64,000 bases of DNA from Terriglobia bacterium (lineage in GTDB: Bacteria > Acidobacteriota > Terriglobia > JAIQFV01), in the NCBI GenBank assembly GCA_020072965.1, contig JAIQFY010000013.1, positions 25,914 to 89,913 on the forward strand, read 5' to 3'. A program made the position numbers and the translations under genes. The notes beneath the pieces are model-generated. The model was not told where the DNA came from, ran no database searches, and saw nothing but the letters and a program-made list of their open reading frames with translations. Positions 1-9,458 of the stretch are shown one piece after another; position 1 is the stretch's first letter; each line of letters opens with the position of its first letter.

Positions 1-1002
1 CTGAATCTTTCCAGCCCCAGAATTTTCTTTCATGAAGTGGAGGTTTCCGCCTATCCCCTGTTTGAATACCGCCCGTATACCCTGGCGCTGGCGAGCCAGA
101 TGCTGCAAGTGACCTTGGACGAAAATCTCGATCTCCTGCACGTCCACTATGCGATTCCGCACAGCGTGAGCGCTTACCTCGCCAAGCAGATGATCGCCCC
201 ACGGAAATTGCCCGTGATCACCACTCTGCATGGAACGGACATTTCGCTGGTGGGGCTTGACCGTTCTTATCTGGCGATCACCCGCTTTTCTATAGAACAG
301 AGTGACGGGGTCACCTCGATTTCGGAACACCTGCGGGAACGGACCTATAAGGAATTCGGAGTCGAGCACGCCATCGAGATGATTCCCAATTTTGTGAATT
401 GTTCTGAGTTTACCAAGAAATGCGTCTGCGAACTGCGGAGAAGGTTTGCGCCGGATGATGAGAAACTTCTCATTCATATTTCCAACTTCCGTCCGGTCAA
501 GCGAATCATGGATGTTGTGGAAATCTTCGATCGCGTTCAGAAGGAGATCCCTGCACACCTTCTGATGGTGGGGGACGGGCCGGAACGAGCGGAAGCGGAA
601 TATCTGGCGGGAGTGAAGAAATTGCGAGACCGGGTGCACTTTGTGGGCAAGCAGGAGGCGATCAACGAATACATGGGGATTGCCGATCTGTTGTTGCTGC
701 CGAGCGACAACGAAAGTTTCGGGCTGGTGGCGCTGGAGGCCATGGCGTGTGAAGTCCCGGTAATTGCGTCCAGGGTGGGAGGCCTGCTGGAAGTGGTACG
801 GGACGGCGTCGACGGGTATCTGATCCCGCCCCGGGAGGTCGATTTGATGGCCCGGCGCGCCGTGGAAATTCTCTCTGATGCCGCCTTGGCCGTGCGCCTT
901 GGCAAGCAGGGCCGGGAGCGCGCCGAGAGCAATTTTTGTACGAGCAAGGTGATCCCCGAATATGTGGCATATTATGAGCGGGTGATCGCTGAGGTAAAAT
1001 AA
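1..1002 (+). CDS. bshA: N-acetyl-alpha-D-glucosaminyl L-malate synthase, 5'-truncated
   Basis: GT4-family glycosyltransferase that joins GlcNAc from UDP-GlcNAc to L-malate, the first step of bacillithiol synthesis in the cytosol. The frame is open from base 1 and the first in-frame start candidate is the GTG at 37, but the residues coded before it (including the FHEVEV stretch typical of BshA) show that the gene begins outside the window. About 333 residues are present against roughly 375-380 in the family, so around 45 N-terminal residues are missing. Visible BshA/GT4 features are the LHVHYAIPHS segment, the TTLHGTDI loop, and the C-terminal sugar-nucleotide site with NESFGLVALEAMACEVPVIAS. 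It is followed after 10 bp by an NYN-domain gene. The family assignment rests on motif recall; the identity as BshA rather than another GT4 enzyme is likely but not proven. Confidence 0.85.
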   Translation: MNLSSPRIFFHEVEVSAYPLFEYRPYTLALASQMLQVTLDENLDLLHVHYAIPHSVSAYLAKQMIAPRKLPVITTLHGTDISLVGLDRSYLAITRFSIEQSDGVTSISEHLRERTYKEFGVEHAIEMIPNFVNCSEFTKKCVCELRRRFAPDDEKLLIHISNFRPVKRIMDVVEIFDRVQKEIPAHLLMVGDGPERAEAEYLAGVKKLRDRVHFVGKQEAINEYMGIADLLLLPSDNESFGLVALEAMACEVPVIASRVGGLLEVVRDGVDGYLIPPREVDLMARRAVEILSDAALAVRLGKQGRERAESNFCTSKVIPEYVAYYERVIAEVK

Positions 1003-1012
1003 AGTTTTCATC

Positions 1013-1498
1013 ATGCCATATTTGGTCGACGGATACAATTTGGCAAGGAGATCAGGTCAGTTTAAGGGGGAATCGTCTCGGGAAGCAGACGCCGTCGTGC
1101 GCTATCTCAACCGGTTTGCCCGATTGAAGAGGACCAAGGTGACGGTAGTGTTCGACGGGTTTCCACATGACTGGGATCGGTCTCGCCCCCTGTCCTCCAC
1201 ATTCGATACCGTTAAAATTATTTATGCCGGCGCGGAATCGGACGCGGACGCCAGGATCCGCACGCTGATCGCGTCATTGAAAAACAGGGCAGGGTGGATT
1301 GTGGTGTCGAGCGATCACGCCGTTTACGGTTATGCCCGCGCCAGCGGAGTGCGGGCCATTCGCTCAGAGGAGTTCCTCCGATCAGCCAACGAGATCCTCG
1401 CGCAGCAGGGGAAGGAGGAAATTAAATCCACGAATGGAGAAGTTGAATATTGGATGAAGGCTTTTGGAGAAGTAGTGAAGAAAGGCCCGTCCTCTTAG
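1013..1498 (+). CDS. NYN (PIN-like) domain protein, YacP/Rae1-like
   Basis: A 161-residue protein with the layout of NYN/YacP-type PIN-like nucleases, which act on RNA. It starts with the acidic-site motif LVDGYNLAR, has the central strand VTVVFDG, and has a C-terminal SSDHAVYGYARASG segment where the family usually places another conserved acidic residue. The start ATG at 1013 lies 10 bp after bshA, so the two genes are probably co-transcribed. No Shine-Dalgarno sequence stronger than a short purine run is seen. The length agrees with family members of about 160-180 residues. The substrate cannot be read from sequence; ribosome-associated mRNA cleavage, as in Bacillus Rae1, is only a family-level possibility. 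Confidence 0.75.
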   Translation: MPYLVDGYNLARRSGQFKGESSREADAVVRYLNRFARLKRTKVTVVFDGFPHDWDRSRPLSSTFDTVKIIYAGAESDADARIRTLIASLKNRAGWIVVSSDHAVYGYARASGVRAIRSEEFLRSANEILAQQGKEEIKSTNGEVEYWMKAFGEVVKKGPSS

Positions 1499-1545
1499 GT
1501 GTTTATCAATAGAATCTGTACCGGCAAGGGCAAGAAAATTTATCA

Positions 1546-1606
1546 TTAGGAGGCCAGGAATTTAGATTTTCAAAAACCTTGACCTTCCGGGTTCCTGGTT
1601 TCCTAA
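1546..1606. terminator. possible bidirectional terminator between convergent genes
   Basis: An imperfect inverted repeat (arms 1546-1560 and 1592-1606, 12 or more of 15 positions pairing) with a loop of about 31 bases lies between the plus-strand NYN gene and the minus-strand alkyltransferase-like gene. An A/T-rich stretch flanks both arms. The long loop makes the terminator role uncertain. Confidence 0.35.
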
Positions 1607-1635
1607 TAAAATCGGGTTTGGTCCCGGCCGTCTAC

Positions 1636-1989
1636 TTAGGCGTTTGCCTTTTTGGAACAGCGTCGGGAGGCTTTGCGGAGTCCTCGCTCCCATTGGAATT
1701 GACTCATGATGACGCGGTCCCCACGAAATTCAACTCCTTCCTGCCGCAGTAATCCTTTTTGGATTTGAAAGTACTGAACCGCCTTGGAGATCACCAGACG
1801 GCCGCCGGCACCCACGACACGATGCCATGGCACCGGTCGAGCCGGCGATGAAGCACTCATGGCCCAACCCACCATGCGGGCCGCGTGCGGCCTTCCCACA
1901 AGCCGCGCGACCTGTCCATAGGTGGCCACTTTACCGCGTGGGATGGTTCGAACGACCCGATACACCTTTTCAAAAAAACTCTCCATCAA
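1636..1989 (-). CDS. alkyltransferase-like protein (ATL), MGMT C-terminal domain family
   Basis: A 117-residue protein matching the DNA-binding/C-terminal domain of O6-alkylguanine-DNA alkyltransferase. It shows the helix-turn-helix-like segment GKVATYGQVARLVGRP and the active-site loop written PWHRV. In true MGMT this loop is PCHRV with the alkyl-accepting cysteine. The cysteine-to-tryptophan change is the hallmark of ATL proteins, which bind O6-alkylguanine and flip it out for nucleotide excision repair rather than repairing it themselves. The length is normal for ATLs (about 100-120). It lies 40 bp downstream of trmL on the same strand and is probably co-transcribed with it. The first of two tandem ATG codons was taken as the start. 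Confidence 0.85.
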   Translation of the reverse strand: MMESFFEKVYRVVRTIPRGKVATYGQVARLVGRPHAARMVGWAMSASSPARPVPWHRVVGAGGRLVISKAVQYFQIQKGLLRQEGVEFRGDRVIMSQFQWERGLRKASRRCSKKANA

Positions 1990-2029
1990 CCCCCTCTGTG
2001 TTCGTCCCGGGACCTTCCGGCGCCGTCCA

Positions 2030-2479
2030 TCAAAACCCTTTCACCTGACGTAGTGCCTCGTAGAGGATAATCGCCACGGCATTGGACAAATTTAGACTTC
2101 GAGTGTTGTTCCACATGGGAATGGTGAGTCCCATCTGGGGGTGTGAGAAGATAAAGGGTTCCGGCAACCCGCGCGTTTCATTTCCAAAAATCAAGTAGTC
2201 TCCCTCTTGAAAGCGGGCTTCCGTATAAAGGGTCTTGGCCTTGGTGCTTGCATACCAGCATCGCTCCCCGTGATGGTCCTTCCAGAATGATTCAAATGAA
2301 TCATGGAATACATGTCTCACTTTGTCCCAGTAGTCCATGCCGGCGCGCCTTAAATAGTAATTGGTGGTCTCAAAGCCCAGGGGCTTGACCAGGTGAAGTT
2401 CACTCTCAGTGATCACGCACAAACGGGCGATGTTTCCCGTGTTCTGGGGAATCTGTGGCTCGACGAGAACAATGTGCAT
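2030..2479 (-). CDS. trmL: tRNA (cytidine(34)-2'-O)-methyltransferase, SPOUT family
   Basis: Cytosolic SAM-dependent 2'-O-methyltransferase of the SPOUT class, which modifies the wobble position of tRNA-Leu isoacceptors. The 149-residue length is typical. It opens with the family motif VLVEPQIPQNTGNIAR (motif 1), has the knot region YLIFGNETRGLP, and ends with IPM...RSLNLSNAVAIILYEA (motifs 2 and 3), where the SAM-binding trefoil knot forms. It is the upstream gene of a two-gene minus-strand unit with the ATL gene. TrmL homologues are well conserved, so the assignment is fairly secure; specificity for individual tRNAs is taken from the family. Confidence 0.9.
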   Translation of the reverse strand: MHIVLVEPQIPQNTGNIARLCVITESELHLVKPLGFETTNYYLRRAGMDYWDKVRHVFHDSFESFWKDHHGERCWYASTKAKTLYTEARFQEGDYLIFGNETRGLPEPFIFSHPQMGLTIPMWNNTRSLNLSNAVAIILYEALRQVKGF

Positions 2480-3177
2480 CCGTGAATTCTATGGGAAGGT
2501 TTCCAGTTGTTCAAGGAATTGTGACAATTCTGTAACAAATCCACGGTAGCCTCGTCCCTTGTATTGGATTGATACGGCCCTGTTTTGATTCGGACACCCA
2601 CCATGAGTCCAATAGACAAGATGATACACAACCTTGAACCGGGTCGATTTCAGAGTAGATACGGCCACAGATCATGAGTCTGAGTTGTCATACACAAGAA
2701 AACCGTGGCAAAACGAAGATCAGCATCAATCGAGGGGGCTCTGAATTTAGCGGTTTTCTTCCGTCTCACGTCAGGAAGAGTATTGATGAATAGTGGCTCA
2801 GAATGAATAAAGTGTTGTCAAGTGGTTTTTCTGCCACTTCTGCGGGACTGGGGGAATGTTTCAAAACATTACAAATAGAGCTTGCTCTCTGCGATGGAAT
2901 GAATGTATGCTATTTCACAAGCTGGGCTGGAGGCTCTGCTCCATAGCAGCTTTTCTCTCCGTTTGCTAGGCTTTATGAGGCTAATCACCCGGGAGAGAAC
3001 CCAATCCATGCCGATCAGGTTGCAGACCAAACAAAGGCTCATAGGGATACACACTGAAGTTGTCGTCAATTCGCTGAATTGACCTCCGACGAACTCGCTC
3101 TTAGATCCGTTGTATACTTCGGGCTCAATCCGAATACTGCAATTCGATAAAAAGAGGGTTCGACATGGAGGGTAGCC
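2480..3177. other. intergenic region between divergent trmL and sensor kinase
   Basis: About 700 bases without a convincing gene; the short frames inside show no recognisable protein features. It holds a 16-bp palindrome (2855-2870) and three copies of an ATACACA motif (around 2622-2631, 2688-2697 and 3045-3054), which recurs near other regulated genes in the window. It probably contains the promoters of both flanking units, but no clear -35/-10 or -24/-12 box was found for the kinase. Confidence 0.5.
2855..2870. promoter_or_regulatory. 16-bp palindrome, possible operator
   Basis: The sequence AATGTTTCAAAACATT reads as a near-perfect inverted repeat (7-bp arms, 2-bp centre) about 310 bp upstream of the sensor-kinase start. 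It resembles a dimeric regulator site, but nothing identifies the binding protein. Confidence 0.25.
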
Positions 3178-6039
3178 ATGAAGAAACAGACCCTTAACCT
3201 CAAGCTTATCCTCACGTTCACCGTCCTGACCATTATCCTCACGTGGCTAGTTATTCTCACTTGGGAGCAATGGCTGCGTCAACCCTTTTACACGTGGGTT
3301 GAAGCCCACTATATCGGCACGGATCGGCAATATCGAATTGAGCAGCGCACCGAGCATTTCTTTATATCAACCGCGGTCGATGTCATTGTGGTCACCCTCT
3401 TGCTTCGCCTGGTCAGCCGCCAGCAGCGCAAGCTGCAGGCCAGTGAGGTCCGTTACCGGACATTATTTGAGCACGCCAATGATGGCATCGGGGTGGTGAC
3501 GGCGAATGATCACCGGCTCGTCGAAGTCAACAATCGGTTTGGTGAAATCCTGGGATACCAGCCTCAGGCCCTGCTGGGTAAGGATATTCGTGACCTGGTG
3601 CGAGGGAACGGGGACCGGACTGCCTCCGATGCGTTTATTGCGCTGCTCGACCGAATCGATTCGGGAGAGGGTGAGCTCACGATGCAAAAAGCGGCGGGAG
3701 AGACCCTGCCGGTCATGGTGTCGTTCAGCAAGCCGTCGATGGAAGAAGAGAAGCTCGTGGTTCTCATCATCCGGGATTTATCCGAGCGCAAGCGGGCCGA
3801 AGCGAAATTTTCCGGGCTGCTGGAGTCTTCTCCGGACGGGATCGTGATTTCCCGGAATGACGGGAAGATTGTTCTCATCAATGCGCAAACCGAAAAGCTG
3901 TTCGGGTATCGAAAAGATGAGTTGCTCGAGCAGCCCATTGAGATGCTCATGCCGGACCACTTGCGCAACGTTCACACCGGGCACCGCACCGGTTACATCT
4001 CGGCGCCCCGGATTCGTCCCATGGGCTCGGGGCTGAACCTGATTGGCCGGCGGAAAGACGGTGTCGAGTTTCCGGTGGAAATCAACCTCACGCCCATGTT
4101 CACAGAGGACGGACTTCTCGTCATTAGCGACATCCAGGACATCTCGGAGACGAAGCGCGCGAAGGAGGCGCTCAGCAAACTTTCGAGTGCCGTTGAACAG
4201 ACTGCAGACACCGTCGCCATTACCGACAGGGAAGGGATCATCGAGTACATCAATCCGGCCTTTGAAAAGCTCGCTGGGTACAGCCTGGATGAGGTTGTCG
4301 GCAAGACCTTCCGGATTCTCAAGTCAGGCAAGCATGATCAGGAATTTTACAGGAACCTTTGGAGAACCATCCTCTCCGGCCAACCCTTTCGGGGCGTCTT
4401 GATCAACAAGAAGAAGAACGGGGAATTGTACTACGAGGAAAAAACGGTTACGCCGTTGAAGGATGGCAAGGGGAACACGACACACTTTGTCTCCACAGGA
4501 AAAGACATTACGGACCGGAAGCAGGCGGAGGAGTCGCTGCGGGACTCCGAGAAGCGCTACCGGCTGATGTTCAAAAGCAACCCCCTTCCCATGTGGGTGT
4601 ATGACCAAGAGACCTATGCCCTCCTGGATGTGAATGAGGCGGCGGTCCGCCACTATGGATACTCGCGCGAAGAATTTCTTAACATGACCATCAAGGACAT
4701 GCTCCCCTCTGACGGGGCTCCCGTGGTTCTGCATGCGGGATCCACTCTCCGGGAGGGAAGTGATGCTGCGCCCGTCTGGCGGCACCAAATGAAGGAGGGA
4801 ACTGTCATTTACGTTGAAATCAGTTCGCACACGTTGACCTTTGCCGGCAGGCCAGCGGAGATAGTGCTTGCCAACGATGTCACCGAGCGACTGAAAGCGG
4901 AAGATGCCTTGCGGGAGAGTGAAGAGCGCTATCGCATGCTGTTCACCAGCGCCAACGACGGGGTCTTTGTCAATACCCTGACCCCGGGGGGCAGGGTGGA
5001 CCAGTTCATCGAGGTCAACGATGTCGCCTGCCAGAGCCTGGGCTACAGCCGGGAAGAGCTTTTGAAACTGACGCCGACCGACATCAATCCCCATGAGTTT
5101 CGGGACGAGGTCCAGTCTCTGATGCGGAGAATCCTCTCCGAGAAGCATCTCCTCTTTGAGAGCGTGCAGGTAGCCAAGGACGGCCGGAGGTTCCCCGTCG
5201 AAATCAACCTCCATCTGTTTGATTACCGCGGCCAGCCCCTGATTCTCTCCATCGTGCGCGATATCACGGAACGGAAACAGCTCGAAGCTGAAAAAGAAGA
5301 GATGCAGCGTCAGTTGTTCCAATCTTCCAAACTTGCTTCCATCGGGGAACTCTCCGCAGGCGTAGCTCATGAGATCGGTAATCCCCTGAATTCCATCATT
5401 AACTTCGGCCAGTTGCTGAAGGACGCCGGCATCGCCCGGAGCGAGATTGAGCGGCAGGTCATCGATGGGATTATTGACGAGGGAGGCCGCATCGCCAAGA
5501 TTGTCCGTGACCTCCTGGCTTTTGCGCGCCGCGATTCGCAGGAGCTGGCCCGGGTCAATATCGGGGAGACCATCAACAACTCGATGTCGCTGTTTGGGCG
5601 TCAGCTGGATACCGATGGCATTTCCGTGGAAATCAATGTGGGGGAGGATATTCCCCCGGTCATGGCCAGCGGATCTTTACTCCGGCAGGTGATTGTCAAC
5701 ATGATCACCAATGCCCGCCATGCCTTAAGGGCAAAATCCACTGATAGCAAAGTATTCCGCATTACCGTCCGGGCGGTCGGGCGGGGAGAAGGCACGATCG
5801 TCCGCATCGAGTTCTTTGACAACGGAGTCGGAATCCCCCGCCAGAACCTCGACAAGGTTTTCGATCCCTTCTTCACCACGCGGCGCGATAGCGGTGGGAC
5901 CGGACTGGGGCTGAGTCTGAGTTTCGGTATCGTCCGTACCTATGGCGGGACGGTCACCGTGGAAAGCGAAGAAGGGGCATTTACGCGGTTCCGGGTTGAG
6001 CTTCCTGCCGCCCCGGCTGGGGAGGAGGAATATGCCTAA
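3178..6039 (+). CDS. membrane-bound multi-PAS sensor histidine kinase
   Basis: A 953-residue sensor kinase. Two hydrophobic segments (about residues 8-28 and 62-82) enclose a short periplasmic loop. Five consecutive PAS domains follow (about 90-210, 212-330, 335-455, 460-580 and 585-705), each starting with a YR(T/L/M)LFE-like or related helix and ending in a D(I/L)(T/S)ER-type linker. The HisKA domain carries the H-box AHEIGNPLNS with phospho-acceptor His731. The HATPase domain shows an N-box (NARHAL), G1 (DNGVGIP) and G2 (GGTGLGLSLS). The ATG follows a GGAGGG ribosome-binding site (3167-3172). The next gene, a receiver-PAS-kinase, starts 8 bp before this stop, so translation is probably coupled. 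It has no receiver domain of its own and presumably passes phosphate to one of the downstream receivers. The signal sensed is unknown; no haem or flavin motif was assigned. Confidence 0.92.
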   Translation: MKKQTLNLKLILTFTVLTIILTWLVILTWEQWLRQPFYTWVEAHYIGTDRQYRIEQRTEHFFISTAVDVIVVTLLLRLVSRQQRKLQASEVRYRTLFEHANDGIGVVTANDHRLVEVNNRFGEILGYQPQALLGKDIRDLVRGNGDRTASDAFIALLDRIDSGEGELTMQKAAGETLPVMVSFSKPSMEEEKLVVLIIRDLSERKRAEAKFSGLLESSPDGIVISRNDGKIVLINAQTEKLFGYRKDELLEQPIEMLMPDHLRNVHTGHRTGYISAPRIRPMGSGLNLIGRRKDGVEFPVEINLTPMFTEDGLLVISDIQDISETKRAKEALSKLSSAVEQTADTVAITDREGIIEYINPAFEKLAGYSLDEVVGKTFRILKSGKHDQEFYRNLWRTILSGQPFRGVLINKKKNGELYYEEKTVTPLKDGKGNTTHFVSTGKDITDRKQAEESLRDSEKRYRLMFKSNPLPMWVYDQETYALLDVNEAAVRHYGYSREEFLNMTIKDMLPSDGAPVVLHAGSTLREGSDAAPVWRHQMKEGTVIYVEISSHTLTFAGRPAEIVLANDVTERLKAEDALRESEERYRMLFTSANDGVFVNTLTPGGRVDQFIEVNDVACQSLGYSREELLKLTPTDINPHEFRDEVQSLMRRILSEKHLLFESVQVAKDGRRFPVEINLHLFDYRGQPLILSIVRDITERKQLEAEKEEMQRQLFQSSKLASIGELSAGVAHEIGNPLNSIINFGQLLKDAGIARSEIERQVIDGIIDEGGRIAKIVRDLLAFARRDSQELARVNIGETINNSMSLFGRQLDTDGISVEINVGEDIPPVMASGSLLRQVIVNMITNARHALRAKSTDSKVFRITVRAVGRGEGTIVRIEFFDNGVGIPRQNLDKVFDPFFTTRRDSGGTGLGLSLSFGIVRTYGGTVTVESEEGAFTRFRVELPAAPAGEEEYA

Positions 6040-7573
6040 AGTCTTGCTGGTGGACGATGAGCCCAACGTGCGGTGGACAATGGCGGAATTCCTGACCCGA
6101 GCCGGCTATGAGGTTGTCATCGCGTCGGACTTCGACAGCGGCGTGGCCCAACTGGAAGCGGCTGGCACCCTCGATGTCGCGGTCTTTGACATCATCCTCC
6201 CGCGCAAGAGCGGGGTTGAACTGCTGAAAGAGGCCCACCGCCGGGATCCGGATCTTCCCGTCATCATGATTACTGCAGATCCCGATTTGTCGAGAGTTCC
6301 CGAAATTGTCCGGGAGGGCGCCTACGATTTCATGGCCAAGCCGGTTGTGAAGAATGCGCTGATCAACGCGGTGTCGAGAGCCTTCGAAAAGAAGCGGCTG
6401 ATCAACGAAAAGCGCCGGCTCGAGGAAGAGATCAGACGTCATGCCGAACATCTCGAAGTCCTGGTCACCGAGCGAACGCGCGAGCTGGCGGAAGCGCATA
6501 ATTTTCTGAATACGGTGCTGGAGAGCTCCACCGAATATGCCATCATCGCCATCGACACCGGCGACCGCTTCACTCTTTTCAACCGGGGGGCGGAACTGAT
6601 GTTCGGATACGTCGCCGAGCAGGCTTTGGGGAAAGAGGTCAGAGAAATCGTGGCGGACCCGAAGTTCGGCCCGGAAGACAAGCCTTTGTTGAAGTGCGGG
6701 GAAGAGGCCGAGGCCACGGGGCGCCACGAGGTGGAAATCCAGTTGGCTCGGGCCGACGGCAGCCGCTTTGTTGCCTCCGCGGCGATGACGCCTCTCCGGA
6801 AAGCCGACGGGCCCCTGCTGGGATACCTGGGAATCATCAAGGACTTGACCGTGGAACGGGAGAAGGAAGAGGAGCTGCGACTGATGCAGGCCCGTCTTGC
6901 ACACAACGAAAAAATTGCCGCGCTCGGCCGGGTGGCCGCGCAAGTCGCACACGAAGTCAAGAATCCCCTGGCGGGCCTGAAACTGTACTCGCTCCATCTG
7001 AAGAATAAGGTGGCCGGGCAACTGGGTCCGGCCGAGATGGAGTTGGTGGAGAAGATCCTTCTCAGTATTGACCACCTCTCGGACACGGTGGAGAAGGTTC
7101 TGGACTTTGCACGACCGGTAAAGCTAGTCCGCCAACCGGTGGATCTCAATGGAGTCGTCAACGAAGCCGTTCACATGCTCGAGCCCCAAATGAATGCGAA
7201 CCGGATTGAGAAACAGCTGGATCTTGCCGGCCCCGATGCCGGCGGCATGCTCGACGAAACCTCGATCCGGTCCGCCGTGGTGAATCTTATGGTCAACGCC
7301 ATTCAAGCGATGCCGGAGGGCGGCAGGCTCCGTGTGACGACAGCGAGATCGAGAAGACAACTGACTTTGACCATTTCGGATACGGGATGCGGGATGACTG
7401 AAGAGCAAGCGAAAAACGTTTTTGAGCCATTTTACACGACCAAGAACAAGGGTCTCGGTCTGGGGATGCCCTACGCCAAGAAGGTGATTGAAGAACACGG
7501 GGGGACGATCCAACTCAATAGCCGACCGGGACAGGGTACCCAAACGGAGATTACATTGCCAGTTGAGGAGTAA
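6032..7573 (+). CDS. soluble hybrid: receiver - PAS - histidine kinase
   Basis: A 513-residue protein without membrane segments. Residues about 1-120 form a receiver domain (acidic pocket VDDEPN, phospho-acceptor Asp53 in VFDIILP, conserved Lys in MAKPV). A coiled coil and a PAS domain (about 165-285) follow, then HisKA with His307 in AHEVKNPLAG and a HATPase domain (N-box NLMVNAIQAM, G1 DTGCGM, G2 GLGLGMP). I chose the ATG at 6032, which follows GGAGGAGGAA and overlaps the previous stop by 8 bp, rather than an upstream in-frame start inside the kinase gene. With an N-terminal receiver and C-terminal kinase it can act as a relay: it may receive phosphate from the upstream kinase and signal to the sigma-54 activator encoded 1 bp downstream. 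The order of phosphotransfer is inference. Confidence 0.9.
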   Translation: MPKVLLVDDEPNVRWTMAEFLTRAGYEVVIASDFDSGVAQLEAAGTLDVAVFDIILPRKSGVELLKEAHRRDPDLPVIMITADPDLSRVPEIVREGAYDFMAKPVVKNALINAVSRAFEKKRLINEKRRLEEEIRRHAEHLEVLVTERTRELAEAHNFLNTVLESSTEYAIIAIDTGDRFTLFNRGAELMFGYVAEQALGKEVREIVADPKFGPEDKPLLKCGEEAEATGRHEVEIQLARADGSRFVASAAMTPLRKADGPLLGYLGIIKDLTVEREKEEELRLMQARLAHNEKIAALGRVAAQVAHEVKNPLAGLKLYSLHLKNKVAGQLGPAEMELVEKILLSIDHLSDTVEKVLDFARPVKLVRQPVDLNGVVNEAVHMLEPQMNANRIEKQLDLAGPDAGGMLDETSIRSAVVNLMVNAIQAMPEGGRLRVTTARSRRQLTLTISDTGCGMTEEQAKNVFEPFYTTKNKGLGLGMPYAKKVIEEHGGTIQLNSRPGQGTQTEITLPVEE

Positions 7574-7574
7574 T

Positions 7575-8954
7575 ATGCAAATGCGACCCAGTGAGAGGAT
7601 TCTCGTAGTCGATGATGAAAGCAGTATCAGCGGGGCGATGAAAGTCATTCTGGGGGAACAGGGATACGAGGTCAAAACGGCTGAGAGCGTGGGCCAGGCC
7701 ACAACCATCCTCAACGGTCGCCCGTTCGATCTGGTGTTCACGGATCTCAAACTCCCGGATGCCTCCGGGATTGATCTGCTCGGGCAAATCAAGAGCGATA
7801 CTCCGGACACGGAAGTCATCCTGATGACGGCCCACGGCTCCCTCGACGTCACTATCGAAGCCATCAAGAGGGGCGCCTATTACTACATTGAGAAGCCTTT
7901 TGTCCCCGACCAGGTGGTCATGCTGGCCCAGCGGGCGCTGGAGGCGGCCGCCTTTCGCCGCGAAAATCAGACTCTAAAACGAGTGCTTTCGAGCGAGGAC
8001 GAGGCCTTTGGGATCATCGGGCGCAGTCCCAAGATGCGCCAGATCTATGACACGATTCGGGCGACCGCTGCCGCGGATGCCTCCGTTTTGATCGAGGGGG
8101 AGAGCGGGACGGGGAAGGAACTCATCGCCCGGGCCTTTCATCTTCAGGGAACCCGTGCCGACCGGCCCTTCGTATGCATTAACTGCGCCGCCATCCCGCG
8201 CGATTTAATCGAGTCGGAGTTGTTCGGGTACAAGAAGGGAGCGTTCACCGGCGCCGACCGAGATAAGCGTGGATTGATGGAAACCGCCTCTGGCGGGACC
8301 CTGCTGTTGGACGAGATTGGTGAAATGCCGGTTCATCTTCAGACCAAACTGCTTCGTGTTCTACAACAGAGAAAACTCCGGCGCGTCGGCGATGAACAGG
8401 AGTTGGATGTGGATTTCAAACTGATTTCCGCCACCAACCGCGACACCTTGCAGGCGATTCAACAGGGGGAGTTGAGGGAGGATCTTTATTACCGCATCAG
8501 TACGATCAAGATCAAGGTCCCACCCCTGCGGGAACGGCTCGATGACCTGGTTCTTCTGGCCGAGCGTTTCCTGGAACGTTACAGTAAGAAGTATAACAAA
8601 CACATCGTCGGGATCGCACAGCCCACTTTCGCGCTCCTGACACGGTACCCTTGGCCCGGCAACGTCCGGGAACTGGAGAGTGTCGTGGAGCATGCCGTCC
8701 TCTTTTGTCAGGGTGAACAACTTGAGCCGCAGAACCTTCCCGAGCATATCCAAGCCGCCCGGAGCAGTCGATTCAGATGTGACGTCCTCCCTTATATGAC
8801 GCTGGAAGAGATCGAGCGCGACGTGATCGAACAAACCCTCGAAAGGACAGGGGGCAATGTGAAAAAGACGGCTGAAATATTGAGTCTCCATCGCCCCACC
8901 CTGTATCGCAAGCTCCGTAGCTACGGGATTAAAGGAAAACGCGCTGTTTCATAA
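7575..8954 (+). CDS. NtrC-family sigma-54-dependent response regulator
   Basis: A 459-residue transcription activator with three domains. The receiver (about 8-125) carries phospho-acceptor Asp57 in FTDLKLPD. The AAA+ sigma-54-interaction domain (about 145-385) has Walker A GESGTGKE, the sigma-54 contact loop GAFTGAD, Walker B-type LLLDEIGEM and a YPWPGNVREL sensor-2 region. The C-terminal Fis-type helix-turn-helix (about 415-455) includes GGNVKKTAEILSLHRPTLYRKL. The start ATG at 7575 lies just behind the previous stop with TTGAGGAG as ribosome-binding site. It completes a three-gene operon with the two kinases. Family members hydrolyse ATP to open sigma-54 promoters from upstream sites. Matches to -24/-12 promoters before the next secreted-protein genes make those its likely targets. 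The layout resembles PrsK/PrsR and other NtrC-type systems, but no closer name is justified. Confidence 0.94.
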   Translation: MQMRPSERILVVDDESSISGAMKVILGEQGYEVKTAESVGQATTILNGRPFDLVFTDLKLPDASGIDLLGQIKSDTPDTEVILMTAHGSLDVTIEAIKRGAYYYIEKPFVPDQVVMLAQRALEAAAFRRENQTLKRVLSSEDEAFGIIGRSPKMRQIYDTIRATAAADASVLIEGESGTGKELIARAFHLQGTRADRPFVCINCAAIPRDLIESELFGYKKGAFTGADRDKRGLMETASGGTLLLDEIGEMPVHLQTKLLRVLQQRKLRRVGDEQELDVDFKLISATNRDTLQAIQQGELREDLYYRISTIKIKVPPLRERLDDLVLLAERFLERYSKKYNKHIVGIAQPTFALLTRYPWPGNVRELESVVEHAVLFCQGEQLEPQNLPEHIQAARSSRFRCDVLPYMTLEEIERDVIEQTLERTGGNVKKTAEILSLHRPTLYRKLRSYGIKGKRAVS

Positions 8955-9458
8955 TAGAACATATTTATGTATTTGATTTATAATTAAACACTCTGTCTGA
9001 ATTTATTCGGTCGTATTCCATCTCTGATCCCCCTGATTACGCCCGGCCTTTGGAGAATAATCTGGACTGGGTTCCAGCCGACTCGGCTTGTATACACAAT
9101 GAGTTGAACGATTTTTGGTTCTAGCTCATCCTCACTTAGCTAAAATCCGAACCACCAACACACCCTCATCACTCGATTGGCACATGAGTTGCTAACTAAC
9201 TTTCCTCAGGGAGGACTTTTTTCTCTACCGCCGGGTCCTCCTGAGATCTCCCCGCGATGCGCGGGGGACAGGACAACCGCACGTAGGATTTTTATGATCT
9301 GAGAGTGTTGTCCGGTTTTAGATGGCATTACTTTCGACTGCGAAGTGGGGCTGGTTCCGGTCATACCGTGAAGCAATTTGCAGTCGTTGGCTTACCTTTC
9401 TCGCCACCCATGAACCGGGTTCTGTAGGACTTTAAGTTAAAAGGAGATGGACTAATCC
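8955..9458. other. intergenic region with sigma-54 promoter
   Basis: About 500 bases without a gene between the sigma-54 activator and the lone receiver protein. It contains a perfect -24/-12 promoter match (9178-9193) and one ATACACA motif (9090-9099). No hairpin followed by a T-run was found just after the activator stop. Confidence 0.6.
9178..9193 (+). promoter_or_regulatory. sigma-54 (-24/-12) promoter, perfect consensus
   Basis: The bases TGGCACATGAGTTGCT fit the consensus TGGCAC-R-N4-TTGC-W at every defined position, including the spacing between GG and GC. The expected start of transcription is about 12 bases beyond the GC, leaving a leader of about 255 bases before the GTG of the lone receiver gene at 9459. 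The sigma-54 activator gene ends 224 bp upstream, so the promoter may be part of a feedback loop. Confidence 0.75.

Noticed and set aside
4324..5370. 348-codon minus-strand frame opposite the sensor kinase, and a 364-codon one opposite the hybrid kinase (5981-7075)
   Set aside because: Both are complete shadows of well-supported kinase genes, with no domain of their own.
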